Positions 8,205-17,017 of a DNA stretch of 64,000 nucleotides are shown here, piece after piece. The notes below the pieces were generated by a model, which was given only the letters and a program-made list of their open reading frames with translations, made no database searches and was not told where the DNA came from. The position numbers were made by a program, and so were the translations under genes. Positions within the stretch are counted from its first letter, which is position 1. Every line of letters starts with the position of its first letter. This DNA comes from JBKHXF01 sp046566145 (GTDB lineage: Bacteria > Actinomycetota > Nitriliruptoria > Nitriliruptorales > Nitriliruptoraceae): contig JBKHXF010000008.1 of the NCBI GenBank assembly GCA_046566145.1, forward strand, positions 1 to 64,000, given 5' to 3'.

Positions 8205-9392
8205 GTGCCGCGACTGCGCTTCCTGACCGCCGGCGAGTCCCACGGGCCCGCGCTCACCGCCACGTGCGAGGGGCTGCCGGCCGGCCTCCCCGTCTCCCGT
8301 GACCTGCTGGCCACGCAGCTCGCGCGCCGGCGGCTCGGCTACGGCCGCAGCCCCCGCATGGACTTCGAGGTCGATCGCGTCGAGGTGCTCGGGGGCGTGC
8401 GGCACGGCCGGACCCTCGGCTCGCCGGTGAGCGTGCTGATCCACAACACCGAGTGGCCCAAGTGGGTCGACGCGATGGACCCCGAGCCCCGCGACGACAT
8501 CGAGCAGATCCGCGGGACCGGTCGCGGCCAGCAGCTCACCCGCCCTCGGCCCGGGCACGCCGACCTCGTGGGTGCGCTGAAGTACGACTACGACGACGTT
8601 CGGGACGCACTCGAGCGCGCCTCGGCGCGGGAGACGGCCGCCCGGGTGGTCCTCGGCACGCTGGCCTCGCAGCTCCTCGACGCCGTCGGCGTCACGGTGG
8701 TCAGCCACGTCGTGAACATCGGTGGGGTCCGGTTGGCGGACGACGTCCCCCGCCCCGGCCCCGACCAGCTCGACCAAGTCGACGCGGACCCGGTCCGGTG
8801 CGTGGACCCGGACACCTCGGCGGCGATGCAGGCCCGGATCGACGCCGCGGCCGAAGAGAACGACACCCTCGGCGGGGTCATCGAGGTGATCGCCTACGGC
8901 CTGCCGCCCGGCCTCGGCAGCCACGTGCACTGGGATCGCAAGCTCGACACCCGGCTCGCCGCCGCGGCGCTGAGCGTCCAGGCGATGAAGGGCGTCGAGT
9001 TCGGGCTCGGCTTCGCGCTGGGCGACACCCCCGGGTCACGGGCGCACGACGAGATCACCTACGCCGACGGGCGCTACCAGCGCGACACCGACCGCGCCGG
9101 CGGCCTCGAGGCGGGCATGACGACGGGCCAGCCCCTGCGGATGCGCGTGGTCATGAAGCCGCTGAGCTCGTTGGACCGCCCCCTGCGCACCGTGCACCTC
9201 GACTCGCACGAGGAGGACGTCGCCATCACGCAGCGCTCCGACCGCTGCGCGGTGCCGCGGGCCGGCGTCGTGCTCGAGCACGTCGTCGCGGTCGAGCTCG
9301 CCGACGCGCTGCTCGAGAAGACGGGTGGCGACACGGTCGGCGAGGTCGTCGACAACCTCGGCCGCTACCTCGACCGGGTCGCGCGGCGGTGA
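8205..9392 (+). CDS. aroC: Chorismate synthase
   Basis: Last step of the shikimate pathway: anti-1,4-elimination of phosphate from EPSP, using reduced FMN without net redox change. At 395 residues it is full length. The family signatures are present: GESHGPALTATCEGLPAG at the N-terminus, the RRLGYGRSPRM segment, and the DRCAVPRAGVV region near the C-terminus. GTG 8205 gives the expected N-terminus (MPRLRFLTAGESHG). It heads an operon with aroK, aroB and aroQ, each joined by a 4-base overlap. Confidence 0.97.
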   Translation: MPRLRFLTAGESHGPALTATCEGLPAGLPVSRDLLATQLARRRLGYGRSPRMDFEVDRVEVLGGVRHGRTLGSPVSVLIHNTEWPKWVDAMDPEPRDDIEQIRGTGRGQQLTRPRPGHADLVGALKYDYDDVRDALERASARETAARVVLGTLASQLLDAVGVTVVSHVVNIGGVRLADDVPRPGPDQLDQVDADPVRCVDPDTSAAMQARIDAAAEENDTLGGVIEVIAYGLPPGLGSHVHWDRKLDTRLAAAALSVQAMKGVEFGLGFALGDTPGSRAHDEITYADGRYQRDTDRAGGLEAGMTTGQPLRMRVVMKPLSSLDRPLRTVHLDSHEEDVAITQRSDRCAVPRAGVVLEHVVAVELADALLEKTGGDTVGEVVDNLGRYLDRVARR

Positions 9393-9937
9393 GCCGGACG
9401 ATCGCGCTCACCGGACTTCCCGGCGCCGGGAAGACGACCGTCGGCGCGGTCCTCGCGGAGGCGGTCGGCCGCCGGCTCGTCGACACGGATGCGGAGGTCG
9501 AGCGCCACGTCGGGCGCGACGTCCCCACCATCTTCGCCGAGGCGGGGGAGGGCTACTTCCGCAGCGTCGAGCAGCAGGTGGTCCGGGTCCTGTCCGCCCA
9601 CGACGACCTCGTGCTCTCGCTGGGCGGGGGAGCCGTCCTGTCGGACGCGAACGTGGCGGACCTGCTCGTCAGCGGGGTGCTCGTGCACCTCGACGCGCCG
9701 GCGGACGTGCTCGCCGAGCGGCTGGTGGGCGACACGGGCCGGCCGCTGCTGGCCGGCGACGTGCCGGGGCGGCTGCGGGAGCTCCACGCCGAGCGCGACG
9801 CCCGCTACCGGGAGGTCGCCGACGTCGTCGTCGACGCGACCGGGTCGCCGGTCGAGGTCGCGGGAGCGATCCTCACCTGGGCGGTCGCACGGCGGGACGT
9901 GCTGACCCCGTCCGAGCACGAGGCGGTGCTCGCGTGA
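9389..9937 (+). CDS. aroK: Shikimate kinase
   Basis: ATP-dependent 3-phosphorylation of shikimate. The 182-residue P-loop kinase has Walker A GLPGAGKTT at residues 8-16, the shikimate-binding DTDAEVE near residue 32, the GGGAV motif near residue 79 and a lid region with RPLLAGD. GTG 9389 overlaps the aroC stop by four bases and the end overlaps aroB likewise. Confidence 0.95.
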   Translation: MSRTIALTGLPGAGKTTVGAVLAEAVGRRLVDTDAEVERHVGRDVPTIFAEAGEGYFRSVEQQVVRVLSAHDDLVLSLGGGAVLSDANVADLLVSGVLVHLDAPADVLAERLVGDTGRPLLAGDVPGRLRELHAERDARYREVADVVVDATGSPVEVAGAILTWAVARRDVLTPSEHEAVLA

Positions 9938-11037
9938 AGCGCATCACCGTCGCCCTGGCCGCGCAGCCCTACGACGTGGTGGTCGGGCTCGGGCTCGACC
10001 TGACCGCGGCGCTGCCCGCTCTGCCCGCCGACGCCGAGCGGGCGCTCGTCGTGACCCAGGCGCCAGTGGTCGCCGCCGGGCACACGGACGCCGTGGTCGC
10101 CGCCCTGCAGGACGAGGGGCTCGTGGTGCGGGTCGTCGAGGTGCCCGACGGGGACGCCTGCAAGACCGCGGAGGTGCTCGCCCACCTGTGGGAGACCGCG
10201 GCGGAGCTGCCGCTGGGCCGGCGGGACGTCGTGGTCGCCGTCGGGGGCGGCGCCGTGGGGGACCTCGCCGGGTTCCTGGCGGCGACCGTCAACCGGGGCA
10301 TCGCCGTCGTGCAGGTCCCGACGACGCTGCTCGCGCAGGTCGACGCCGCGATCGGTGGGAAGACCGGCATCAACCTCGCCCAGGGCAAGAACCTCGTCGG
10401 GGCGTTCCACCAGCCGCTCGGCGTCGTGGCCGACGTCGGCGCGTTGCGGACGCTCGACCCGCGGATCCGCACCGAGGGGCTCGGCGAGGTCGTGAAGTAC
10501 GGCCTGATCCGCGACCCGTCGGTGCTCGAGACCTGCGAGCAGGACGCCGACCTGGTCCGCGCCGGTGACCCCGCGACGCTGCGGTCCCTCGTCGAGCGGT
10601 CGGTCGCCGTCAAGGCCGCGGTCGTGGCCGCGGACGAGCGCGAGGCGGGGGAGCGGGCCCACCTGAACCTCGGGCACACCTACGGGCACGCGGTGGAGAC
10701 GCTCACCGACCACGCGGTGCTGCACGGTGAGGCCGTCGCGATCGGCACGGCCGTCGCGCTGCACCTCGGGCGCCGGCTCGGGCTCACGCCGCCGGCGCTC
10801 GTCGAGCGGGGTGTCGCGGCGCTGCGACGGCTCGGGCTCCCGACGACGCCGCCGGCGCTCGACCGCGACGCCGTCTGGCGGATCCTGGCCCGCGACAAGA
10901 AGGCCGTGCGCGGCGTCCGGTTCGTGGTGCTCGAGGGTCTCGCACGACCGACGCTGGTCCGCCCGGACCCGGCCGAGGTCGACGCGGCGATCGCCGACGC
11001 CGCCAGCGACGCCCCCGACGAGGAGACGAACCCGTGA
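9934..11037 (+). CDS. aroB: 3-dehydroquinate synthase
   Basis: NAD- and metal-dependent conversion of DAHP to 3-dehydroquinate. The 367-residue protein carries the glycine-rich NAD-binding segment GGGAVGDLAGFLA, the substrate loop KTGINLAQGKNLVGAFHQP and the metal ligands in EVVKYGLI and NLGHTYGHAVE. It is translationally coupled to aroK and aroQ. The final 20 residues are Asp/Ala-rich and probably disordered. Confidence 0.97.
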   Translation: MKRITVALAAQPYDVVVGLGLDLTAALPALPADAERALVVTQAPVVAAGHTDAVVAALQDEGLVVRVVEVPDGDACKTAEVLAHLWETAAELPLGRRDVVVAVGGGAVGDLAGFLAATVNRGIAVVQVPTTLLAQVDAAIGGKTGINLAQGKNLVGAFHQPLGVVADVGALRTLDPRIRTEGLGEVVKYGLIRDPSVLETCEQDADLVRAGDPATLRSLVERSVAVKAAVVAADEREAGERAHLNLGHTYGHAVETLTDHAVLHGEAVAIGTAVALHLGRRLGLTPPALVERGVAALRRLGLPTTPPALDRDAVWRILARDKKAVRGVRFVVLEGLARPTLVRPDPAEVDAAIADAASDAPDEETNP

Positions 11038-11531
11038 CCGACGCTCGCGACCCCGACGCCGGTACCGACCGTCCGACGGGCGGCGACCTGACCGTCCTGC
11101 TGCTGCACGGCCCGAACCTGTCGCAGCTCGGCACACGGGACCCCGCCCACTACGGCACGGCGACGCTGGACGACGTGGTCGCCGCGGCGCGGGCCGAGGC
11201 CACCTCGCTCGGTGCGCGTCTCGACGCCGAGCAGCACGAGTCCGAGTCCGCCCTGGTCCGACGGGTCCACGCCGCACGCGGGGACGGGACCGGTGCGGTC
11301 GTCGTCAACGCTGGGGCCCTGACCCACACCTCCGTCGCCCTGCGCGACGCCCTCGAGCTGCTCGACGTGCCGGCCGTCGAGGTCCACCTCTCGAACGTGC
11401 ACGCCCGCGAGCGGTTCCGTCACACCTCGCTGCTCGCCGGCGTCTGCGTCGGGTCGGTCGTCGGGTTCGGGGTCGACGGGTACCCGCTCGCCGTGCGGGC
11501 GGCCGTGACGGTCGCGCGCCGGCCGCGTTGA
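11034..11531 (+). CDS. aroQ: 3-dehydroquinate dehydratase, type II
   Basis: Dehydrates 3-dehydroquinate to 3-dehydroshikimate by the dodecameric type II mechanism. The protein has 165 residues, about 20 more than usual because of an Asp/Gly-rich N-terminal extension before LLLHGPNLSQLGTRDP. The catalytic Tyr in ADPAHYG-like context (PAHYG), the EQHESES loop, the VVNAGALTHTS motif and the VEVHLSNVHARE segment are all visible. It starts at GTG 11034 overlapping aroB. aroA is elsewhere (39924), and aroE and aroG are not in the window. Confidence 0.95.
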   Translation: MTDARDPDAGTDRPTGGDLTVLLLHGPNLSQLGTRDPAHYGTATLDDVVAAARAEATSLGARLDAEQHESESALVRRVHAARGDGTGAVVVNAGALTHTSVALRDALELLDVPAVEVHLSNVHARERFRHTSLLAGVCVGSVVGFGVDGYPLAVRAAVTVARRPR

Positions 11532-12679
11532 GCGGCCGCGCCGTGCCGGGCCTCGGCACCGTCGAGCCGCTCGTCGACCCGGTCGGGTTGCCGCCCCACG
11601 ACCACGCCGCCCGGCGCCGGCGGCTGCGTTCGGCCACCCGGGAGCTCGGGGTCGACCTCCTCGTCGTCACCGATCCGCGCAACGTCCACCACCTCAGCGG
11701 GTTCCGCGGGAGCAACGGGCAGCTCCTCCTGGGCGAGACCGACGCGGTGCTCGTCACCGACGCCCGGTACGCGCAGCGCGCCGTCGACGAGGCACCGGGC
11801 CTCGACGTGCTGCTGGACCGCGACTGGATCGCCGCCGCGATCCGAACAGCCGCGGCCCTCGGCCCGGGCGCCATCCTCGGGTTCGAGGACCACCACGTGA
11901 CGGCGCGTGTTGCCGCCGACCTCCGCGGCCGTGCCGAGGTGCAGGGCATCGGGGTCGTCGCCGCGGGTGGGCTCGCGGAGGCGGGCCGCGAGGTCAAGGA
12001 CGCGGCGGAGCTCGCCCGCATCGAGCTCGCCTGCGCCGTGACCGACGCGGCGCTCACGGCCCTGTTCGAGGTGGTCGCCCCCGGGTGGACGGAGCAGCAG
12101 GTGGCCCGGTTCCTCGCCCGACGGTTCGAGGACCTGGGTGCCGAGGGGCCGGCGTTCGACACCATCGCCGCAGGCGGGCCGAACAGCGCCGTCCCCCACC
12201 ACGCGCCGACGTCGCGGCCGCTGGCGGTGGGGGACCTGCTCAAGGTCGACTGCGGAGCCCGGGTCGACGCCTACCACGCCGACACCACCCGCACCGTCGC
12301 GCTGGGTGACCCGGGGTCGCGGCTGCGCGAGGTGCACGCCCTCGTCGTCGAGGCGCAGGCAGCGGGGCGGCGCGCGGCGACCGCCGGCGCCACCGGCGGG
12401 GACGTCGACCTGGCGTGTCGGGAGCCGATCGAGGCCGCCGGCCTCGGCGACGCCTTCGTCCACGGGACCGGCCACGGCGTGGGGCTGCAGATCCACGAGG
12501 CGCCGGCGGTCACCACCGGGTCGGCTGCTACCCTCCGAGCCCGCACCGTGCTGACCGTCGAACCCGGCGTCTACCTCCCGGGGATCGGCGGCGTCCGTGT
12601 CGAGGACACCGTCGTCGTGCTCGAGGACGGCCCCGCACGGTCCTGCACGACCACCCCCCGCGACCTGCTCGTCCTGTAG
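11528..12679 (+). CDS. M24 family aminopeptidase (Xaa-Pro type)
   Basis: A pita-bread metallopeptidase of 383 residues, probably removing N-terminal residues before proline. An N-terminal creatinase-like domain is followed by the catalytic domain with the five metal ligands: the two Asp of VDCGARVDAYHADTTRT, His in GTGHGVGLQIHEAP, Glu in LTVEPGVYLPG and Glu in GVRVEDTVVV. TTG 11528 overlaps the aroQ stop; GTG 11543 in the same frame is an alternative. The position between aroQ and efp matches the mycobacterial pepQ gene, but substrate preference cannot be read here. Confidence 0.93.
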   Translation: MSGRAVPGLGTVEPLVDPVGLPPHDHAARRRRLRSATRELGVDLLVVTDPRNVHHLSGFRGSNGQLLLGETDAVLVTDARYAQRAVDEAPGLDVLLDRDWIAAAIRTAAALGPGAILGFEDHHVTARVAADLRGRAEVQGIGVVAAGGLAEAGREVKDAAELARIELACAVTDAALTALFEVVAPGWTEQQVARFLARRFEDLGAEGPAFDTIAAGGPNSAVPHHAPTSRPLAVGDLLKVDCGARVDAYHADTTRTVALGDPGSRLREVHALVVEAQAAGRRAATAGATGGDVDLACREPIEAAGLGDAFVHGTGHGVGLQIHEAPAVTTGSAATLRARTVLTVEPGVYLPGIGGVRVEDTVVVLEDGPARSCTTTPRDLLVL

Positions 12680-12719
12680 GACCCGGTCGCGTCCTGACGC
12701 GCACGCGAGGAACCCCGCG

Positions 12720-13277
12720 ATGGTCTCGACGAACAACCTCAAGAACGGCATGACGCTGCTGCTGGACGGCAAGCTCTGGCAGGTCGTCGAGTGGAACCAC
12801 CACAAGCCCGGCAAGGGCGGCGCGATGGTGCGCACCAAGCTCCGGGACATCGAGGCCGGCAAGGTCGTCGAGCGCACCTTCCGCGCCGGCGAGGACGTCG
12901 ACCAGGCCATCGTGGAGCGCAAGACCCTGCAGTACCTCTACAAGGACGGCGAGGACCACGTCTTCATGAACTCGGAGACGTACGAGCAACGCACCGTCTC
13001 GCCCGAGGCGCTCGGTGACGCGGCGCGCTGGATCCTCGAGGGCGACACGGTCGACATCCAGGAGTACGACGGGCGCATCATCGGCGCGGACGTCCCGGCG
13101 TCGGTCGAGCTCGAGGTGACCTACACCGAGCCGGGCCTGGCGGGCAACACCGCCACCAACGCGACCAAGCCCGCCACGCTCGAGACGGGCGTCGAGGTCC
13201 AGGTGCCGTTGTTCATCAACCAGGGCGAGCGCATCAAGGTCGACACGCGCAGCGCCAGCTACATCTCCCGCGCCTGA
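12720..13277 (+). CDS. efp: Translation elongation factor P
   Basis: A 185-residue, three-domain tRNA-mimic that relieves ribosome stalling at polyproline. The tip loop HHKPGKGGAM has Lys32 at the position modified in many bacteria; the KPGKGGA context is typical of actinobacteria and may work without the E. coli EpmA system. ATG 12720 has GAGGA ten bases upstream. The nusB ATG overlaps its stop (TGATG). Confidence 0.97.
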   Translation: MVSTNNLKNGMTLLLDGKLWQVVEWNHHKPGKGGAMVRTKLRDIEAGKVVERTFRAGEDVDQAIVERKTLQYLYKDGEDHVFMNSETYEQRTVSPEALGDAARWILEGDTVDIQEYDGRIIGADVPASVELEVTYTEPGLAGNTATNATKPATLETGVEVQVPLFINQGERIKVDTRSASYISRA

Positions 13278-13924
13278 TGCCCGCGGCCGATCGCACCGAC
13301 ACCCCGCGGCCGGGGACGCGGCACCCGCACCACGCGCGGGAACGCGCCCTGAAGATCCTGTTCCAGGCGGACCTCCGCGGCCAGGACCCGCGGGGGCTGC
13401 TGCACGACCTCGTCGCCGACCGGGCCGGGGTCGCGCTCCTCGACGACCTCGACCCGGACGAGCCGGCCGCCATCGCCCTGGAGGGCGAGTCGGCCCTCGA
13501 GCCGCTGCGCCGACCGGACGCCCCGCCGCTGGACGTGTACACGCGCACCCTCGTGGAGGGCGTGGCCGACCACCGGGCCTCGATCGATCGCACCATCGAG
13601 CGGTTCGCGCACCGCTGGTCGGTCCCGCGCATGCCCGTGGTGGACCGCAACGTCCTGCGGCTGGCCGTCTACGAGCTGCACCACCAGAGCACCCCGCCGG
13701 CCGTCGTCATCGACGAGGCCCTCGTCCTCGCCGGGGACTTCGCGGCGACGGAGCGGTCCGTCCCGTTCATCAACGGCGTGCTGGAGTCGATCCGGCGGGA
13801 GCTCGACCAGCAGGCCGTCGGCGGGCTGCCGGGGACCGAGCCGTCCGGCGACCCGATCACCGAGACCGGCGTCGAGCCGGGTGCCGGGCCGGGGGTCGCA
13901 GCGGGTGCGGACGCGCCGTCCTGA
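13277..13924 (+). CDS. nusB: Transcription antitermination factor NusB
   Basis: An all-helical RNA-binding protein of rRNA antitermination complexes, with NusE as partner. The conserved N-terminal HHARERALKILFQADLRG and C-terminal NRNVLRLAVYELHH and FINGVLESIRREL are clear. It has 215 residues; the last 40 or so form a Gly/Pro/Thr-rich extension not needed for the fold. It also has an internal insertion (about residues 45-80) compared with short NusBs. The start overlaps the efp stop by one base. Confidence 0.93.
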   Translation: MPAADRTDTPRPGTRHPHHARERALKILFQADLRGQDPRGLLHDLVADRAGVALLDDLDPDEPAAIALEGESALEPLRRPDAPPLDVYTRTLVEGVADHRASIDRTIERFAHRWSVPRMPVVDRNVLRLAVYELHHQSTPPAVVIDEALVLAGDFAATERSVPFINGVLESIRRELDQQAVGGLPGTEPSGDPITETGVEPGAGPGVAAGADAPS

Positions 13925-13986
13925 GCGCCCTCCGGGGCGAGTCGGGGCCGCGGTCGCACCCGTTCGCGCGCCGCCGCTGCCGACGG

Positions 13987-13992
13987 TAGGGT
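13987..13992 (+). promoter_or_regulatory. Candidate -10 box of the pyr operon
   Basis: TAGGGT lies 80 bases upstream of the leader reading frame, and TTCGCG about 18 bases before it is a weak -35 match. A transcript from here would start just before the hairpin at 13997 and include the PyrR-binding motif. Confidence 0.45.
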
Positions 13993-13996
13993 GCGT

Positions 13997-14020
13997 CGAG
14001 GGCGCCCCCGGGCGCCCTCG
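13997..14020 (+). other. Perfect hairpin at the 5' end of the pyr leader RNA
   Basis: CGAGGGCGCC and GGCGCCCTCG form a perfect 10-bp stem with a CCCG loop. It lies about five bases after the proposed -10 box, so it would cap the pyr leader transcript. It could stabilise the mRNA; it has no T-run and precedes every gene, so a terminator role would need attenuation. Confidence 0.5.
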
Positions 14021-14042
14021 CACACCGCAGCCTTTAACGACC

Positions 14043-14065
14043 GGTCCCGTGAGGCCGGGAAGGAC
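14043..14065 (+). promoter_or_regulatory. PyrR-binding RNA element in the pyr leader
   Basis: The RNA would contain GUCCCGUGAGGCC followed by GGGAAGGAC, closely matching the Bacillus PyrR binding-loop consensus (UCC-GNGAGGCU...GAAGGA). GUCC pairs with GGAC at the base and the GUGAGGC loop is exposed. The AAGGA of the 3' side (14060-14064) is also the ribosome site for the GTG at 14072. PyrR with bound UMP should therefore hide the ribosome site, the translational mode reported for Mycobacterium smegmatis pyr genes. The motif is seen; the mechanism is inferred from the family. Confidence 0.75.
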
Positions 14066-14071
14066 GCGCAC

Positions 14072-14176
14072 GTGGCCCACCGCGGCATGCCCACGCCCTC
14101 CCACGCCCGCACCATCGGGTGCGTGGCCCGGCCCGTCCCCGGCCCGGAGGAGGTGACGACGTGCGGCAGGTCCTGA
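14072..14176 (+). CDS. Short leader reading frame upstream of pyrR
   Basis: A 34-codon frame (MAHRGMPTPSHARTIGC...) starts at GTG seven bases after the AAGGA of the PyrR-binding element and ends 16 bases inside pyrR. It resembles no known protein. Its probable role is as a translated leader whose ribosome traffic is blocked by PyrR and passed to pyrR by overlap. It may instead be chance, with pyrR read from its own site (GAGGAGGTGA just before 14161). Confidence 0.35.
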   Translation: MAHRGMPTPSHARTIGCVARPVPGPEEVTTCGRS

Positions 14177-14730
14177 GCCCGGACGACGTCACCCGCATCT
14201 GCCGGCGGCTCGCCCACGAGGTCGTCGAGGCCAACCAGGGCACCGACGGGCTGGTCCTCATCGGTGTCCGCACCCGCGGCGTGCCGCTCGCCGAGCGCCT
14301 CGCGTCCCTCATCGCGGAGTTCGAGGGGGTCGACGTCCCGCACGGCAGCATCGACGCGACGCTCTACCGCGACGACATCGCCACGCGCGGGCCGCTACCC
14401 CTCGCGGAGACGCACCTGCCCGTCGACCTCGACGGCCGGGTCGTCGTGCTCGTGGACGACGTCCTGTTCACCGGACGCACGATCCGTGCGGCGCTGGACG
14501 CCCTGCTCGAGTTCGGCCGCCCGGCCGCGATCCGGCTCGTGGTGCTCGTCGACCGGGGCCACCGCCAGCTGCCGATCCGCGCCGACCACGTGGGCAAGAA
14601 CCTCCCGACCTCCCTGGCCGAGCGGATCGACGTCCGCCTCGCGGAGATCGACGGGGTCGACGAGGTGGTCCTGCTCGATCCGGACGGCGGGCCCGGGACC
14701 GCCCCGACCGCCGCGGAGGTGGAAGCGTGA
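14161..14730 (+). CDS. pyrR: Bifunctional pyr operon regulator / uracil phosphoribosyltransferase
   Basis: A 189-residue type I phosphoribosyltransferase-fold protein. The PRPP loop VVVLVDDVLFTGRTIRAAL is near residue 96, and the GVRTRGVPLAERLA segment and the DRGHRQLPIRADHVGKNLPTS stretch, typical for PyrR, are present. It binds UMP/PRPP and pyr mRNA. GTG 14161 has GAGGAGG eight bases upstream. It heads the pyr operon directly after its presumed target RNA, so self-regulation is expected. Confidence 0.95.
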   Translation: MRQVLSPDDVTRICRRLAHEVVEANQGTDGLVLIGVRTRGVPLAERLASLIAEFEGVDVPHGSIDATLYRDDIATRGPLPLAETHLPVDLDGRVVVLVDDVLFTGRTIRAALDALLEFGRPAAIRLVVLVDRGHRQLPIRADHVGKNLPTSLAERIDVRLAEIDGVDEVVLLDPDGGPGTAPTAAEVEA

Positions 14731-15716
14731 GCACGACGACCCAGCCACGCACGGGCGCGACGCTGCCCCAGCTGCAGCACCTCATCTCGATCGAGGACCT
14801 CTCCGCCGAGGACGTCCACGGCATCCTCGACACCGCCGAGACGCTGCGGGAGATCGCGACCCGGCCGATCAAGCGCGTCCCGACCCTGCGCGGTCGCACG
14901 GTCTGCAACCTGTTCCTCGAGGACTCGACCCGCACCCGGATCTCCTTCGACGTGGCGGCGAAGCGGCTCTCCGCGGACGTCATCAACTTCTCGGCCAAGG
15001 GCTCGTCGGTCTCCAAGGGTGAGTCGTTCAAGGACACGGCCCTGACGCTGAAGGCCATGGGCGTCGATGCGGTCGTGGTGCGCTCGCACTCCGCAGGGGC
15101 GCCCGTCCAGCTCGCCCGCTACCTCGACGTTCCGGTGCTCAACGCCGGTGACGGCTGGCACCAGCACCCGACCCAGGCGCTGCTCGACCTGTTCACCATG
15201 CGTGACCACCTGGGCCGGCTCGAGGGCCTGCGCGTCACCATCGTGGGGGACGTGCTGCACAGCCGCGTGGCGCGCAGCGAGGTCCAGGCGCTGGTCAAGG
15301 TCGGCGCGACCGTCCGGGTCGTGGCACCTCCGACCCTCCTGCCCCCCGCGGTGGCCACGTGGGGCGTCGAGGTGGTCGACCACGTCGACCGCGTGCTGCC
15401 CGACACCGACGTGCTGTACCTCCTGCGCGTCCAGCGGGAGCGGATGCACGGCGCCTTCTTCCCCTCGAGCCGGGAGTACGCGCGGGTGTGGGGCATCGAC
15501 GGGCGTCGCCTCGAGCTCCTGCCCGAGGACGCGATCGTGATGCACCCGGGACCGATGAACCGCGGGGTCGAGATCGCCGCGGAGGTGGCCGACTCGGGGC
15601 GCTCCGTCATCACCGAACAGGTCACCAACGGCATCGCGGTGCGCATGGCCTGCCTGTACCTGCTGCTGGGGGGCCGTGGGGGGCCCGAGGACGACGTCGC
15701 CGGAGGTGCCGCGTGA
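14727..15716 (+). CDS. pyrB: Aspartate carbamoyltransferase catalytic subunit
   Basis: Condenses carbamoyl phosphate and aspartate. The 329-residue protein has the carbamoyl-phosphate motif STRTRISF near residue 70, the HPTQALLDL motif near residue 150 and the C-terminal MHPGPMNRG. No pyrI regulatory subunit follows, as in other actinobacteria. The N-terminal 15 residues are a short extension. It overlaps pyrR by GTGA. Confidence 0.96.
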   Translation: MSTTTQPRTGATLPQLQHLISIEDLSAEDVHGILDTAETLREIATRPIKRVPTLRGRTVCNLFLEDSTRTRISFDVAAKRLSADVINFSAKGSSVSKGESFKDTALTLKAMGVDAVVVRSHSAGAPVQLARYLDVPVLNAGDGWHQHPTQALLDLFTMRDHLGRLEGLRVTIVGDVLHSRVARSEVQALVKVGATVRVVAPPTLLPPAVATWGVEVVDHVDRVLPDTDVLYLLRVQRERMHGAFFPSSREYARVWGIDGRRLELLPEDAIVMHPGPMNRGVEIAAEVADSGRSVITEQVTNGIAVRMACLYLLLGGRGGPEDDVAGGAA

Positions 15717-17017
15717 GCGAGCTCGTGCTGAAGGGCGGCCGGGTCGTCGACCCGGTGGCCTCGACCGTCGCCACCTCGGACGTCCGTGTCGTCGACGGGG
15801 CCGTCGCCGAGGTCGGCGCGTCGCTCGACACCGCCGGCGCCCAGGTCGTCGACTGCGCCGGGATGTGGGTCGCGCCGGGCTTCGTCGACCTGCACACCCA
15901 CCTGCGGGAGCCGGGGTTCGAGGACGCCGAGGACATCGGCACGGGGACGGCCGCGGCTGCGGCGGGCGGCTACACGGCCGTCTGCGCCATGGCCAACACC
16001 GATCCGGTCTGCGACTCGGCGGCCGTCGCGGAGCTCGTCTTCCGGAGGGCGCGCGAGCTCGGGAGGGCCGACGTCTTCCCCGTCGGCTCCATCACCGAGG
16101 GCATGCAGGGCGCCGAGCTGACCGAGTTCGGCGAGCTGCACGACTCCGCGGCCGGCGTCGACATGTTCTCCGACGACGGCCGGCCCGTCGCCGACGCGCT
16201 CGTGATGCGTCGCGCGCTGCAGTACGCGACGGCGTTCGACGCGGTCATCTGCAACCACTCGGAGGAGCCGAGCCTCACCGCGTCGGCGCAGATGAACGAG
16301 GGCGCCATGTCCTCCGTCCTCGGGCTCCCGGGGTGGCCGCACGAGGCCGAGGAGGTCATGATCGCCCGCGACCTCATCCTCGCCGCCGGCGCCGGCGCCC
16401 GCCTGCACGTGCCGCACGTCTCGACACGGGGGAGCGTGGCCCTCATCCGGGCGGCGAAGGCCCGCGGCATCCGGGTGACGGCGGAGGTCACCCCGCACCA
16501 CCTGAGTCTCGACGACGGGGCGGTCGCCACCTACGACACGGTGTTCAAGGTCAACCCGCCCCTGCGCACCCGCGAGGACGTCGAGGCGCTGCGCGAGGCG
16601 CTCGTCGACGGGACCATCGACGCCGTCGCGACCGACCACGCGCCCCACCCCGACGAGCAGAAGGACCAGGAGTGGGAGCACGCCCCCTGTGGGATGCTCG
16701 GCCTCGAGACCGCCTTCGCGGTCGTCGTGACCGAGCTGGTGCTGCCGGGCCTGCTCGACCTGCCGACGGCGGTCGCCCGCTTCACCACCGGACCCGCCTC
16801 GGTCCGGCGGGTCGGTGACCACGGTCGCGCCATCGCCGTGGGCGTCCCGGCGAACCTCACGGTCATCGACCCCGACGCCACCTGGACCGTCGAGGGACGG
16901 GGGCTGCGCTCCCGCGCCCGCAACACGCCCTTCGAAGCCCGCAAGCTGACCTCCCGGCCCGTGCACACGCTGCTGCGCGGCCGGTTCACCCTCCACGACG
17001 GGGAGGTGGTCGCGTGA
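15713..17017 (+). CDS. pyrC: Dihydroorotase, class I
   Basis: Zinc amidohydrolase that closes carbamoyl aspartate to dihydroorotate. It has 434 residues, the class I length. The HTHLREPGFED motif near residue 62 gives two metal ligands plus the substrate arginine, and the TDHAPHP motif near residue 306 carries the catalytic Asp. Start GTG 15713 overlaps the pyrB stop and the end overlaps carA. Confidence 0.96.
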   Translation: MSELVLKGGRVVDPVASTVATSDVRVVDGAVAEVGASLDTAGAQVVDCAGMWVAPGFVDLHTHLREPGFEDAEDIGTGTAAAAAGGYTAVCAMANTDPVCDSAAVAELVFRRARELGRADVFPVGSITEGMQGAELTEFGELHDSAAGVDMFSDDGRPVADALVMRRALQYATAFDAVICNHSEEPSLTASAQMNEGAMSSVLGLPGWPHEAEEVMIARDLILAAGAGARLHVPHVSTRGSVALIRAAKARGIRVTAEVTPHHLSLDDGAVATYDTVFKVNPPLRTREDVEALREALVDGTIDAVATDHAPHPDEQKDQEWEHAPCGMLGLETAFAVVVTELVLPGLLDLPTAVARFTTGPASVRRVGDHGRAIAVGVPANLTVIDPDATWTVEGRGLRSRARNTPFEARKLTSRPVHTLLRGRFTLHDGEVVA

